From NCBI RefSeq assembly GCF_047501535.1, contig NZ_JAZDRJ010000005.1, forward strand, positions 150,593 to 214,592: a stretch of DNA of 64,000 nucleotides. The letters are read 5' to 3'. This document shows positions 40,361 to 48,721 of this stretch, one piece after another. Each line of letters opens with the position of its first letter. Position 1 is the stretch's first letter. A program made the position numbers and the translations under genes. This DNA is from Yanghanlia sp047501535 (GTDB taxonomy: Bacteria > Pseudomonadota > Gammaproteobacteria > Burkholderiales > Burkholderiaceae_B). The notes beneath the pieces were generated by a model that worked only from the letters and a program-made list of their open reading frames with translations, was not told the DNA's origin and ran no database searches.

Positions 40361-41172
40361 GCAAGCAGAATCCTCCACGCAAGGGGGCGCAGCCGCTCGA
40401 CTTCAAAAGCGCCACGCTGTACGCCATACGCGTTGTTCTGCATGAAGCCGACACCAGCGCCCTGCTAGACGCCCTGGCCAAACGCATGAACGATGCCGGC
40501 GCCTTTTTTGAAGACGAACCGGTGGTGGTGGATGCCAGCCGCATCGAGTCGCCAGTCGACTGGCCCACGCTGATTGAGGCCTTACGCGAGCACAGTCTGC
40601 ATCCAGTGGGTGTGGTCGCCACAGGTGAGCAGCGCGAAGCCGCCGTAGCTGCAGGCTTGCCCGCAGTCGAACTCGGTGGCGCCCCCACCCGCCCCGCCGC
40701 GGCTCCTGCTCCGGAACACGAAGTTCCCGCAGCAGCCGTCATTCCGGAAAAGGCAACGAACAGCACGCCTGCGGCCGAGGCCCCTAGCGAACAAGCTGCG
40801 GCGTCACAGCCTGCCCCAACCCTTGCCGAACCCGCCCCGGCGGCCATGATTGTTAACCGTCCCCTACGCTCTGGGCAACGTGTCTATGCGCGCAGCACCG
40901 ACCTCATCGTCATCGGCATGGTCAGCCGAGGCGCCGAAGTGATCGCAGACGGCAACATCCATGTTTACGGGCCCATGCGTGGCAAAGCCATGGCAGGCGC
41001 ACGTGGCGACAGCAACGCACGCATCTTTACCACTGAACTTGACCCGGAGCTCGTGGCCATTGCAGGGGTGTACCGAGTCATTGAAACCGGGCTTGAACCG
41101 GCCCTGAAGAACAAGCCCGCCATCATCAGTCTCAGTGGCGAAAGCTTGCAAATTGAATCATTGGGCAACTAA
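40342..41172 (+). CDS. minC: Septum site-determining protein MinC
   Basis: A 276-residue cell-division inhibitor. The N-terminal domain DFKSATLYAIRVVLHEADTSALLDALAKRM...FFEDEPVVVDASRI blocks FtsZ; an Ala/Pro-rich linker of about 70 residues follows (longer than in E. coli); the C-terminal right-handed beta-helix (LRSGQRVYARSTDLIVIGMVSRGAEVIADGNIHVYGPMRGKAMAGA) binds MinD. The start is uncertain: ATG 40342 has AAGGA just before it, while GTG 40357 overlaps the glnS stop (GTGA). It is followed by a terminator before minD. Confidence 0.93.
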   Translation: MGQEQVSKQNPPRKGAQPLDFKSATLYAIRVVLHEADTSALLDALAKRMNDAGAFFEDEPVVVDASRIESPVDWPTLIEALREHSLHPVGVVATGEQREAAVAAGLPAVELGGAPTRPAAAPAPEHEVPAAAVIPEKATNSTPAAEAPSEQAAASQPAPTLAEPAPAAMIVNRPLRSGQRVYARSTDLIVIGMVSRGAEVIADGNIHVYGPMRGKAMAGARGDSNARIFTTELDPELVAIAGVYRVIETGLEPALKNKPAIISLSGESLQIESLGN

Positions 41173-41175
41173 GGG

Positions 41176-41206
41176 GGTCGGCCAACTGAGGGCCGGCCGT
41201 TTTTTG
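41176..41206 (+). terminator. Intrinsic terminator between minC and minD
   Basis: An 8-bp stem GGTCGGCC / GGCCGGCC (one G-U pair) with a 7-nt loop is followed by GTTTTTTG. It would stop glnS-minC transcripts before minDE, so minDE needs its own promoter. Confidence 0.8.
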
Positions 41207-41207
41207 C

Positions 41208-41223
41208 TTTACGATTACGTAAA
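41208..41223. promoter_or_regulatory. Palindrome in the minD promoter region
   Basis: TTTACG-ATTA-CGTAAA is a perfect inverted repeat between the terminator and the minD ATG (41251). AGGAA at 41236-41240 is the likely ribosome-binding site and TATAGG nearby a possible -10. Confidence 0.4.
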
Positions 41224-41250
41224 CTATCGAACTATAGGAATTCAATCGTC

Positions 41251-42066
41251 ATGGCGCGAATCGTTGTGGTGACATCTGGCAAAGGCGGCGTCGGCAAGAC
41301 GACCACCAGCGCAAGCTTTTCTGCTGGTCTGGCAATGCGGGGCCACAAAACCGTGGTCATCGATTTCGACGTCGGGCTGCGCAACCTTGACCTCATCATG
41401 GGGTGCGAGCGCCGCGTCGTCTATGACTTCGTCAATGTGATCCAAGGTGAAGCGACGCTGAACCAGGCTCTGATCCGCGACAAGCAACTGGAAAACCTGT
41501 TCATCCTGCCCGCTTCGCAGACTCGCGACAAAGATGCACTGACCAAGGAAGGCGTGGAAAAAGTTCTTGATGAACTGGCCAACATGGGTTTTGAGTACAT
41601 CATTTGCGACTCCCCTGCCGGCATTGAAACCGGCGCCCTTATGGCTTCGTATTTCGCCGATGACGCGATTGTCGTCACCAACCCGGAAGTGTCGTCCGTC
41701 AGGGATTCCGACCGCATTCTGGGCATACTTTCCGCCAAGTCACGGCGCGCTGAACGGGGCGAAGAACCCATCAAGGAATACCTGCTACTGACCCGCTACA
41801 GCCCTAAGCGCGTGGCGGACGGTGAAATGCTGTCGCTGCAGGATATCGAAGACATTCTGCGCATCAAGCTGGTCGGCGTGATTCCTGAATCAGAAGCCGT
41901 TCTACAGGCTTCCAACCAGGGGATTCCCGCCATCCACCTGCGCGATACCGACGTAGCGGCTGCCTACCAAGACGTCATCTCCCGCTATCTGGGCGAAGAA
42001 CTGCCGCTGCGCTTTACTGAATACGAGAAACCCGGACTCTTCAAGCGCCTGTTCGGGGGGAAATAA
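41251..42066 (+). CDS. minD: Septum site-determining ATPase MinD
   Basis: A 271-residue membrane-cycling ATPase. The deviant Walker A is GKGGVGKTT (residues 10-18); switch regions DFDVGLRNLDLIMGCERRVVYDFVNVI and CDSPAGIETGALMA follow. The C-terminal amphipathic helix (KPGLFKRLFGGK) is the membrane-targeting sequence. It recruits MinC to the membrane and is released by MinE. The stop is followed 3 bp later by minE. Confidence 0.97.
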   Translation: MARIVVVTSGKGGVGKTTTSASFSAGLAMRGHKTVVIDFDVGLRNLDLIMGCERRVVYDFVNVIQGEATLNQALIRDKQLENLFILPASQTRDKDALTKEGVEKVLDELANMGFEYIICDSPAGIETGALMASYFADDAIVVTNPEVSSVRDSDRILGILSAKSRRAERGEEPIKEYLLLTRYSPKRVADGEMLSLQDIEDILRIKLVGVIPESEAVLQASNQGIPAIHLRDTDVAAAYQDVISRYLGEELPLRFTEYEKPGLFKRLFGGK

Positions 42067-42069
42067 AAT

Positions 42070-42342
42070 ATGTCCTTTCTTTCATTCCTGCTGGGCCAGA
42101 AGAAAACTTCGGCAAGCGTGGCGAAGGACCGCCTGCAACTGATTCTGATCAACGAACGCGGCACGGGCGTCACGCCCGACTACCTGCCGCGCTTGCAGAA
42201 GGAACTCGTGGAAGTCATTTCACGCTATGTGAAGATCGACCCCAATGACATCAAAGTGAATCTTGACCGCCAGGACTCTCTGGAAGTTCTGGAGGTCAAA
42301 ATTGAGATGCCGCAACCTGAAACCGCCCCGCCTGGAAAATAA
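42070..42342 (+). CDS. minE: Cell division topological specificity factor MinE
   Basis: A 90-residue protein that starts MSFLSFLLGQKKTSASVAKDRLQLILINERG, with the membrane-binding N-terminus and anti-MinCD helix/strand, followed by the topological specificity domain (LQKELVEVISRYVKIDPNDIKVNLDRQDSLEVLEVKIEMP). It stimulates MinD ATPase and sets the pole-to-pole oscillation. Coupled to minD. Faces the dgt gene at its 3' end. Confidence 0.97.
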   Translation: MSFLSFLLGQKKTSASVAKDRLQLILINERGTGVTPDYLPRLQKELVEVISRYVKIDPNDIKVNLDRQDSLEVLEVKIEMPQPETAPPGK

Positions 42343-42464
42343 GGTTTGGCCGGACGAACGAGATAAAGCCTGCGGGGATAGGCCGGGGGCTTGGGGGCAC
42401 CGTGCAAAACAGGCTTTGCTGTGCGCCGTTCATACTGCTCCGAACCTGGTGCTGTACCCGCCTT

Positions 42465-43823
42465 TCAAAGCCGGTCGAATATCGAGCCCATGCGAGGTGC
42501 AAACAGGCGCTCATAGGTTTTAAGCAAGTGCATGTCGGTCATGCCTGCGACGTAATCGCAAATTACGCGGGCCGACCCTTCGGCGCGCCGAAACCGCGCC
42601 AGTATGTCGCTGGGCAGAAGACGTTCGGGCTCTGATTCAAAAGCTTCAAACACCGACACCACCATGCCCTGGCCCTTGAACTCAAGCTGCTGCACACTGG
42701 CGCTACGGATGACTTCATCCATAATGAATTGCTTCAGGGCGCCGAGAAAATCGCGAGCGGCCGAGTCAAGCACCAAGCGGTAACGCAACAAAGGTTCTTC
42801 AAATTCCGGCTTTTCATCAAAGCGGGCGGCCATAAGAAAATAATTGACCAGCCGGCTGATATAGCGCTTGCGCGTACTGCCATCGCCGAACAAGCCATTC
42901 ACCATGGCGTCGTAGGGGTCGTGCGCCTCGCCTTGGTATTTTTGACTCAGTGTGTTCAAAAACGCTTCGCAGGCACTAGGCGGCACCTGCTCACGAAACC
43001 TCTCGGAACCCACCAGCCTGAGCGCAATGGCGTCTTCCAAGTCGTGTACCCCGTAGGCAATATCATCGGCGGCATCCATGATGCTGCAGTCCAGCGATTG
43101 ATGCAGGGTGCGGCCATGCTTGCCCTCACGCGGTTGCCACGAAATGAAGGCATCTTTATCCCGGGCGCCCAGGGGCTGCAATATCCACTCGACGACATCA
43201 TGCTCGCTATCCAGATAGCATTTAGGCGGTGTGGAGGCGTAAACGTCGATAGAGCGCAGAAACGAATGGCGATCCAGCAAGCGGGGCGCCAAACCGGGCT
43301 GATACAGCTTTGAATACGCCGCCGGATACTTCAAAACCCCCAATAAAGCGCGACGCGATAAATTGGCGCCGGCATTTTCAGAAAAATTCTCCAGCCGCGA
43401 GAGCAAACGCAGCGTCTGGCCATTGCCTTCAAAGCCGCCATGCTCACGCATGCAGTAATTCAAGGCTACCTCACCGCCATGACCGAAGGGAGGATGGCCT
43501 AAGTCGTGGGAACAGGCAATCGCCTGAATCAGGCTGCGATCCGGCAATACAGCCGTTGCCAGGTGCTGCGGGTGACTCTTGGCCACTTGTTTGACCAAAC
43601 CGGAAGCGATCTGCGCAACTTCCAGAGAATGGGTAAGGCGGGTGCGATAAAAGTCGCTGTCGCCCAGGTTAAGAATCTGCGTCTTGCCCTGCAAGCGCCG
43701 GAACGATGCTGAATGAATCACCCGAGCGTAATCGATGTCGCCCGCCTCGCGTGCGTCTTCAGCCCGGGCCTGCCATGCTTCGCGGCGAGCCAGCCAGGCG
43801 TCGCCTCCTGTTGATGTAAGCAC
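42465..43823 (-). CDS. dgt: Deoxyguanosinetriphosphate triphosphohydrolase
   Basis: A 452-residue HD-domain dNTPase. His65 in THSLEVAQIA and the His-Asp pair at 106-107 (ACSHDLGHPPFGHGGE) bind the metal, with Asp in the later MDAADDIAYGVHDLED. It hydrolyses dGTP or other dNTPs to deoxynucleosides plus triphosphate, and in related proteins is linked to dNTP balance or phage defence. The length fits the dgt type 1/2 family. The GTG at 43823 has AGGAG ten bases upstream; a longer frame exists but lacks a ribosome-binding site. Confidence 0.9.
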   Translation of the reverse strand: MLTSTGGDAWLARREAWQARAEDAREAGDIDYARVIHSASFRRLQGKTQILNLGDSDFYRTRLTHSLEVAQIASGLVKQVAKSHPQHLATAVLPDRSLIQAIACSHDLGHPPFGHGGEVALNYCMREHGGFEGNGQTLRLLSRLENFSENAGANLSRRALLGVLKYPAAYSKLYQPGLAPRLLDRHSFLRSIDVYASTPPKCYLDSEHDVVEWILQPLGARDKDAFISWQPREGKHGRTLHQSLDCSIMDAADDIAYGVHDLEDAIALRLVGSERFREQVPPSACEAFLNTLSQKYQGEAHDPYDAMVNGLFGDGSTRKRYISRLVNYFLMAARFDEKPEFEEPLLRYRLVLDSAARDFLGALKQFIMDEVIRSASVQQLEFKGQGMVVSVFEAFESEPERLLPSDILARFRRAEGSARVICDYVAGMTDMHLLKTYERLFAPRMGSIFDRL

Positions 43824-43899
43824 TGCTGTCTTGCTCCTTTCCCCTGCCCTGCAACGCCCACGATGCCGGGCTTGATCAAGGCCACATGATAATTCATGC

Positions 43900-43928
43900 A
43901 AAAAAAAGCCGGCTCGTAAAGAACCGGC
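43900..43928 (-). terminator. Rho-independent terminator of the glycine-zipper lipoprotein gene
   Basis: On the minus strand GCCGGTTC-TTTAC-GAGCCGGC forms an 8-bp stem with one mismatch, followed by eight T. It lies 50 bp after the stop at 43978 and separates that gene from dgt. Confidence 0.85.
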
Positions 43929-43977
43929 GAGGGGAAGTTACTCTGCAGCCTTGGAGATTACCGTGGCTTAGCAGCCT

Positions 43978-44202
43978 TTAACGCTTGCCAACTTGGTCGC
44001 CAATGACGCCGCCAATGGCAGCTCCACCTACGGTGCCTAGCACGCCGCCACCCGAAATGGCTGCGCCGGCCACACCACCGATGCCTGCGCCGGTTACCGT
44101 GGCTTTTTGACGGCTACTCATGCTGTCCCAACTGGAACAGCCTGCCATCGTGACAGCCAGAATCGCTACCGCGCCCAAACGAACTAGCTTTTGCGTTTTC
44201 AT
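43978..44202 (-). CDS. Small glycine-zipper lipoprotein
   Basis: A 74-residue lipoprotein. The lipobox is TMAGC (Cys22), then a short polar part and the glycine-zipper GAGIGGVAGAAISGGGVLGTVGGAAIGGVIGDQVGKR (Gly-xxx-Gly, 2TM family). Such proteins insert in the outer membrane (SlyB/OsmB type). GGAG precedes the ATG. It has its own terminator. Function unknown; OsmB-like stress induction is a guess. Confidence 0.85.
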   Translation of the reverse strand: MKTQKLVRLGAVAILAVTMAGCSSWDSMSSRQKATVTGAGIGGVAGAAISGGGVLGTVGGAAIGGVIGDQVGKR

Positions 44203-44328
44203 TTTGGTACTCCATGTTGCTAAATCGATGTGGATACCTTACCGCAGGATGTACTTCGAAGGGTTTTCGAAAACCACCCAAGTAGTAAGTAGCAGAAACA
44301 ATTGTATCTGCCACCGTGAAAGGCCGGT

Positions 44329-44886
44329 CTATTCAGGAATATTCTTGATAAGGGCCAGCACATCGCGAAACTGTGGATGACGCGCCGAACCCAGCCACTC
44401 GAACATGGCCATTTCGCTGCTGGCCACATTGCCGCCGCTGGCAAGCCAGCGCTGCAAGGCAGCCGCCCGGTCGCTTTCACGGCGTGAACCCACGCAGTCG
44501 CTTAACAACCAGGGCGTGAGACCCGCCTGAGCCAGCCCCAATGCTGTCTGCAGTACGCAAACATGGGCTTCCGTGCCAATTACCACCACATTGTGGCGCC
44601 CCACCGGAAGCTGCTCCACAAACCCCGTTTCACGGGTGGCGTTGAAGTGTTCTTTATACAGAACCAAATCGGTGTAACCCGCCAGACGCGGGTCTGTTGC
44701 ACCGATTTTCTCAACACAGTGTTCTGTTGCGACCACCGGCACGCCTAAGATGCGGGCGGCTGATAGCAAGCGCTCAGCGCGTGCTACCAGCAGATCGCTG
44801 TCGTGGATGGCAGGCAACATTTTCTCCTGCATATCGACCAGCAACACCATGGAGTCGTGAGCGGCAAGAATACGGGGTTTCTGCAT
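44329..44886 (-). CDS. Isochorismatase-family cysteine hydrolase
   Basis: A 185-residue hydrolase. The catalytic triad is Asp18 (VLLVDMQEKM), Lys78 (LYKEHFNAT) and Cys110 (IGTEAHVCVLQTALG). The fold covers isochorismatases, nicotinamidases and N-carbamoyl hydrolases; YcaC is the closest type by length. The substrate is not identifiable. A perfect AGGAGG site lies eight bases before the ATG. Probably transcribed with ettA, whose stop is 36 bp away. Confidence 0.87.
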   Translation of the reverse strand: MQKPRILAAHDSMVLLVDMQEKMLPAIHDSDLLVARAERLLSAARILGVPVVATEHCVEKIGATDPRLAGYTDLVLYKEHFNATRETGFVEQLPVGRHNVVVIGTEAHVCVLQTALGLAQAGLTPWLLSDCVGSRRESDRAAALQRWLASGGNVASSEMAMFEWLGSARHPQFRDVLALIKNIPE

Positions 44887-44922
44887 GGTGGGGCCTCCTG
44901 TTGCGGGTGGTTTTCGGGTGGG

Positions 44923-46596
44923 TTATTTCAACGGCTTGTAGCGCAGGCGACGCGGCTTGGCGGCTTCTTCGCCCAGACGCTGCTTCTTGTCGGCCTCGTA
45001 TTCCTGGTAGTTACCTTCAAAGAACACCACCTGGGAATCGCCTTCAAAAGCCAGGATATGCGTGGCAATACGATCAAGAAACCAGCGGTCGTGGCTGATA
45101 ACCAGAACCGTGCCTGCAAACTCCAGCAAAGCATCTTCCAGCGCACGCAAGGTTTCGACATCCAGGTCGTTGGAAGGTTCGTCAAGCAGCAGAACGTTCC
45201 CGCCCTTGCTTAAGGTGCTGGCCAAGTGCAGACGTCCGCGTTCACCGCCGGATAATTTGCCCACCGTCTTGTTCTGGTCGCCGCCGCGGAAGTTGAAGCG
45301 CCCCAGATAGGCCCGCGCAGGCATTTCAAAACGCCCCACGGTAATGAGGTCGGAACCGTCGGAAATCGCTTCAAACACGGTTTTGTCGTCGGGCAGGTTA
45401 TCGCGCGACTGGTCGACATAGGCCAATTGCACCGTCTGGCCGATCTTGACTTCACCACTATCGGGCTGTTGCTGTCCGGCAATCATGCGGAACAACGTAG
45501 ATTTGCCCGCGCCGTTGGGGCCGATGATGCCGACAATGGCGCCAGCCGGAATACGGAAGCTGAGGTCATCGATGAGCAGTCGATCACCGAATGCCTTGCT
45601 GACATTCACAAACTCAATCACCTCATTACCCAGGCGTTCAGCCACGGGGATGAAGATTTCCTGAGTCTCGTTGCGCTTCTGGTACTCGTGCGAAGACAGT
45701 TCCTCAAAGCGCGACATGCGGGCCTTGGCCTTGGCCTGCCGGCCCTTGGGGTTCTGACGCACCCATTCGAGTTCTTTCTGGATGGTGCGCTGGCGGGCGG
45801 ATTCCGCCGCCTCTTCCTGCTTCAGGCGATTTTCTTTTTGTTCCAGCCAGGAGGTGTAATTGCCCTTCCAAGGGATGCCATGGCCCCGGTCAAGTTCGAG
45901 AATCCATTCGCAGGCGTTATCCAGGAAGTAGCGGTCGTGCGTGACGGCCACCACGGTGCCCGGAAAACGCTCCAGAAACTGTTCCAGCCATTCCACGCTT
46001 TCCGCATCAAGGTGGTTAGTGGGCTCGTCCAGCAGCAGCATATCCGGCTTGGACAGCAGCAAGCGGCATAGCGCCACGCGACGCTTTTCACCACCGGACA
46101 AATTGGCTACGGAAGCGTCCCAAGGCGGCAGGCGCAAGGCATCGGCAGCGATTTCCATCTGATGTTCAATATCGTCGGAACCACTGGACGCAGCTGCGGC
46201 AATAATAGCTTCCAGCTCGCCTTGTTCGGTCGCCAATGCGTCGAAATCGGCGTCCGGCTCGGAATAGGCGGCATAAACTTCATCGAGGCGTTTGCGGGCC
46301 TGGAATACTTCGCCCAAGCCCTCTTCCACCGACTGGCGCACAGTGTGTTCGGGGTTAAGCACCGGCTCTTGCGGCAAATAGCCGATCTTGATGCCCGGCA
46401 TGGGGATGGCTTCCCCTTCGATCTCGGTATCAATGCCGGCCATGATGCGCAGCAAGGTGGACTTGCCGGAACCATTCAGCCCCAGCACGCCGATTTTGGC
46501 GCCGGGAAAGAAGGAAAGAGAGATGTCACGCAAAATCTGACGCTTGGGCGGCACGATTTTGCCCACGCGATTCATGGAAAAGACGTATTGGGCCAT
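44923..46596 (-). CDS. ettA: Energy-dependent translational throttle ABC-F protein EttA
   Basis: A 557-residue soluble ABC-F ATPase that gates the first peptide bond on ribosomes in response to ADP/ATP. Walker A motifs are GLNGSGKST (39-47) and GPNGAGKST; signatures are LSGGEKRRVALCRLLLSKPDMLLLDEPTNHLD and LSGGERGRLHLASTLSKGGNVLLLDEPSNDLD. The start at 46596 gives MAQYVFSMNRVGKIVPPKRQ, the standard EttA N-terminus, and the arm region with KQEEAAESARQRTIQKELEW is present. Confidence 0.95.
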   Translation of the reverse strand: MAQYVFSMNRVGKIVPPKRQILRDISLSFFPGAKIGVLGLNGSGKSTLLRIMAGIDTEIEGEAIPMPGIKIGYLPQEPVLNPEHTVRQSVEEGLGEVFQARKRLDEVYAAYSEPDADFDALATEQGELEAIIAAAASSGSDDIEHQMEIAADALRLPPWDASVANLSGGEKRRVALCRLLLSKPDMLLLDEPTNHLDAESVEWLEQFLERFPGTVVAVTHDRYFLDNACEWILELDRGHGIPWKGNYTSWLEQKENRLKQEEAAESARQRTIQKELEWVRQNPKGRQAKAKARMSRFEELSSHEYQKRNETQEIFIPVAERLGNEVIEFVNVSKAFGDRLLIDDLSFRIPAGAIVGIIGPNGAGKSTLFRMIAGQQQPDSGEVKIGQTVQLAYVDQSRDNLPDDKTVFEAISDGSDLITVGRFEMPARAYLGRFNFRGGDQNKTVGKLSGGERGRLHLASTLSKGGNVLLLDEPSNDLDVETLRALEDALLEFAGTVLVISHDRWFLDRIATHILAFEGDSQVVFFEGNYQEYEADKKQRLGEEAAKPRRLRYKPLK

Positions 46597-46810
46597 ATAC
46601 CAGAAAAAAGTTGAAAAGGCGGCCACCAGCGGCACGCCGGATGATCAAGAGTAATTGTGATTGTAGGCCGGGCCAGTGGAAAATGCCTGACATCCGCATT
46701 TCATGCCCGCCTAGCACCCGAAACGACACAACAAAACGAAAGCGTGCCGTGAGAACCGCCTGCCACGATTCGCACACTAAAATGGAGGGTGTGAATAAAG
46801 GAAGCCGCAA

Positions 46811-47344
46811 ATGACCTCTGTACCTGATCTGACCTTCACCCAGGAAGAAATCGAACTAATTGGCCACACCGCCGACGCCATGAGCGCTTATATGGGCAAG
46901 CCAGTCATTGCCGAAATCATGGATAGTGAAGACACAGGCGCCGAGTGGGTTGCCTTCGGCGTGCCGTTGGATGTCAACGATGAAGTCGACGAAGAGGCCA
47001 TGGTGGTCATACAGTTGGGCGGCCCCGGTGCGCGCTTTGCAGGCAACCGTGGCGGCCTGGGCGCCGGCAACGATGTCTACAGCTGCGAATGCTTGTGGAT
47101 CATCCAGTTATCTGATGAAGAAGACGGGCGCTATATGAAGGTGGAGCCGCTGCATCAGGAATATGAGGCCGGCAACGACCTCCGGGAACTGCTGCCGTTT
47201 AATGTCAGCAACGACAATCTGGAGCCCCCGGCGGACGACGATGACGAGGGCATCGACGAAGAAGACGCTGAACAAGACGACGAAGCCCGCCGCATGGATC
47301 AGCTTTTGGACAGCCTGCCGCCTGCATCAAAACGTTTGCATTAA
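46811..47344 (+). CDS. Acidic conserved hypothetical protein
   Basis: A 177-residue protein with AGGAAG before the ATG. The first 120 residues look folded (GKPVIAEIMDSEDTGAEWVAFGVPLDV...VVIQLGGPGARFAGNRGGLGAGNDVYSCECLWIIQL); the last 40 are very acidic (PADDDDEGIDEEDAEQDDEA). No membrane segment or known motif. Occurs between ettA and a glycosyltransferase, each on the other strand. Function unknown. Confidence 0.65.
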   Translation: MTSVPDLTFTQEEIELIGHTADAMSAYMGKPVIAEIMDSEDTGAEWVAFGVPLDVNDEVDEEAMVVIQLGGPGARFAGNRGGLGAGNDVYSCECLWIIQLSDEEDGRYMKVEPLHQEYEAGNDLRELLPFNVSNDNLEPPADDDDEGIDEEDAEQDDEARRMDQLLDSLPPASKRLH

Positions 47345-47355
47345 CCCGCTACACC

Positions 47356-48279
47356 TTACATGCGCACGCGGTCGCGCATGTATAGCGCTGCTCCTACCGG
47401 CCACATCGCATACACCAGCAAACGTGACGCCGCCCCTTTCAAGCTGCGCCCACGCGGCTGCGGCAAGCTGGCCGCCCGCAAGTGCAGGTAGAAACGCGTG
47501 TAACGCGCTGCCGCCATCAGGAAAGCACGTGGCCGGTAACGGAACCAGGGCAAACATTCGACCACGGTATCCTGCGCCAGCAACCACAGCCCCAAGGCGT
47601 GTTGGTGACCATCGCGCTGGCGCGACAAAGAATCGCTGCTATCGTAGTAAACGCGGAACACCTTGTTCACAAACCGGGTCATGTACCCGGCCCGCGCAAT
47701 CGCCCGCCACACCAGGCTTTCGGGAACAAAGCCGGCAATTTCTTCAGGGAAAGGAAACTTCAGCAGGACTTCAGTCCGCATACAGCCGAACTTTTCCCCC
47801 GACACATGATATTTGAACGTCATGTCCAGGGCCGTGGCATCCACAACGTCTTGAGGGTAACGATCACCGACAATGGTGCCGTCTGGTCGGGCGCAAAGCC
47901 CCGTGATGGCCACATAGCGGTCACGTTCTTCTTCGGGAATACCGTGCCAGATTGACATCATGGAGGCCAGGGCGTCTTTTTCCAGGGTGTCGTCGCTGTC
48001 CAGCGCCACGACCAGTTCACCCGACGCCTTACGCACACCACGATTGAACGCTGTTTTCTTGTGCAGGTTTTTCTGCCAGACATAATGGATGGGAAAACGC
48101 GCTTCGCGCTGCCATTCCAACACCATGGCCCGGGTACTGTCAGTCGACCCGTCATCGACGATAACCCATTCGAAATCCTGCCATGTCTGTTCGCGCAAAG
48201 AAGCATAGACCCGGCCCAGAGTATGGGCCCGGTTATACGTCGGCGTCACGACAGTGAACAGGGGGCTTTTTGATGACAT
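47356..48279 (-). CDS. GT-A (family 2) glycosyltransferase
   Basis: A 307-residue glycosyltransferase. FTVVTPTYNRAHTLGRVYASL and EWVIVDDGSTDST are the nucleotide-sugar site, and VALDSDDTLEKDAL holds the DxD-type metal motif. The C-terminal 50 residues are basic (RGRSLKGAASRLLVY...YMRDRVRM) and may contact the membrane. The sugar and acceptor are unknown, and no other glycan gene is nearby, so it is an orphan. Its 3' end is 12 bp from the acidic protein gene on the other strand. Confidence 0.88.
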   Translation of the reverse strand: MSSKSPLFTVVTPTYNRAHTLGRVYASLREQTWQDFEWVIVDDGSTDSTRAMVLEWQREARFPIHYVWQKNLHKKTAFNRGVRKASGELVVALDSDDTLEKDALASMMSIWHGIPEEERDRYVAITGLCARPDGTIVGDRYPQDVVDATALDMTFKYHVSGEKFGCMRTEVLLKFPFPEEIAGFVPESLVWRAIARAGYMTRFVNKVFRVYYDSSDSLSRQRDGHQHALGLWLLAQDTVVECLPWFRYRPRAFLMAAARYTRFYLHLRAASLPQPRGRSLKGAASRLLVYAMWPVGAALYMRDRVRM

Positions 48280-48318
48280 GACACAAAAAAAAGGCTGGCA
48301 ATGAGCCGATAATAGGTC

Positions 48319-48347
48319 AAAAAAAAACCGCAGATGTGAATCTACGG
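48319..48347 (-). terminator. Rho-independent terminator of the 42-residue protein gene
   Basis: On the minus strand CCGTAGAT-TCAC-ATCTGCGG (8-bp stem, one mismatch) is followed by nine T. It ends the transcript of the small gene at 48464-48592 after a 3' region of about 110 nt, which itself has an imperfect hairpin near 48375-48402. Confidence 0.85.
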
Positions 48348-48463
48348 TTTTAATTGCCTAACTTACAATTAGCCACAGGCCTCCCCCTGGGGAAGCTGTA
48401 AAAAATGGCAAGCAGGCGGCGCCAAGAAAGGTATGTTCTAAGCGCCTGATACTTACTTCAAGC

Positions 48464-48592
48464 TTAAGCGCGCTTCACTTTTTCGAGCATTTTGAAGACG
48501 CCCTTGGGGGAGCCTACGAAAAGACGCTTGAAAGCCTTGCCCAGGCAACGACGTTCAAGGGTATTACGACGCGTACGTTTGATTTCTGCCAT
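48464..48592 (-). CDS. 42-residue basic small protein
   Basis: A short gene with ATG at 48592, a GGAG site six bases before it, and TAA at 48464. The product is MAEIKRTRRNTLERRCLGKA followed by FKRLFVGSPKGVFKMLEKVKRA: 42 residues, with about 14 Lys/Arg and one Cys. It has its own terminator, so it is a real transcription unit. It resembles small ribosome- or RNA-binding proteins in composition, but I do not recognise it. The gene is divergent from uvrA. Confidence 0.65.
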   Translation of the reverse strand: MAEIKRTRRNTLERRCLGKAFKRLFVGSPKGVFKMLEKVKRA

Positions 48593-48721
48593 GATGATCT
48601 CCGCTATGAATCTTTGCCACAACCAGACTGGCTAGAACACAGCCTGTGGATAAACTGGGGGCGAATCCGCCATTTTAACCCAAAACCCGCCACACCCGAA
48701 AAGACCATTATCATTTACCCC

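Noticed and set aside
42343..42464. Terminator or small gene between minE and dgt
   Set aside because: G-rich sequence with weak, ambiguous pairing only; no start with ribosome-binding site.
42465..43823. dgt as part of an anti-phage defence island
   Set aside because: dGTPases can act in defence, but neighbours here are minCDE and housekeeping genes, so an ordinary dNTP-balancing role is more likely.
48608..48720. LexA (SOS) box before uvrA
   Set aside because: Stretches such as ACACAGCCTGTGG were inspected; none fits CTGT-N8-ACAG, so no SOS box is called.
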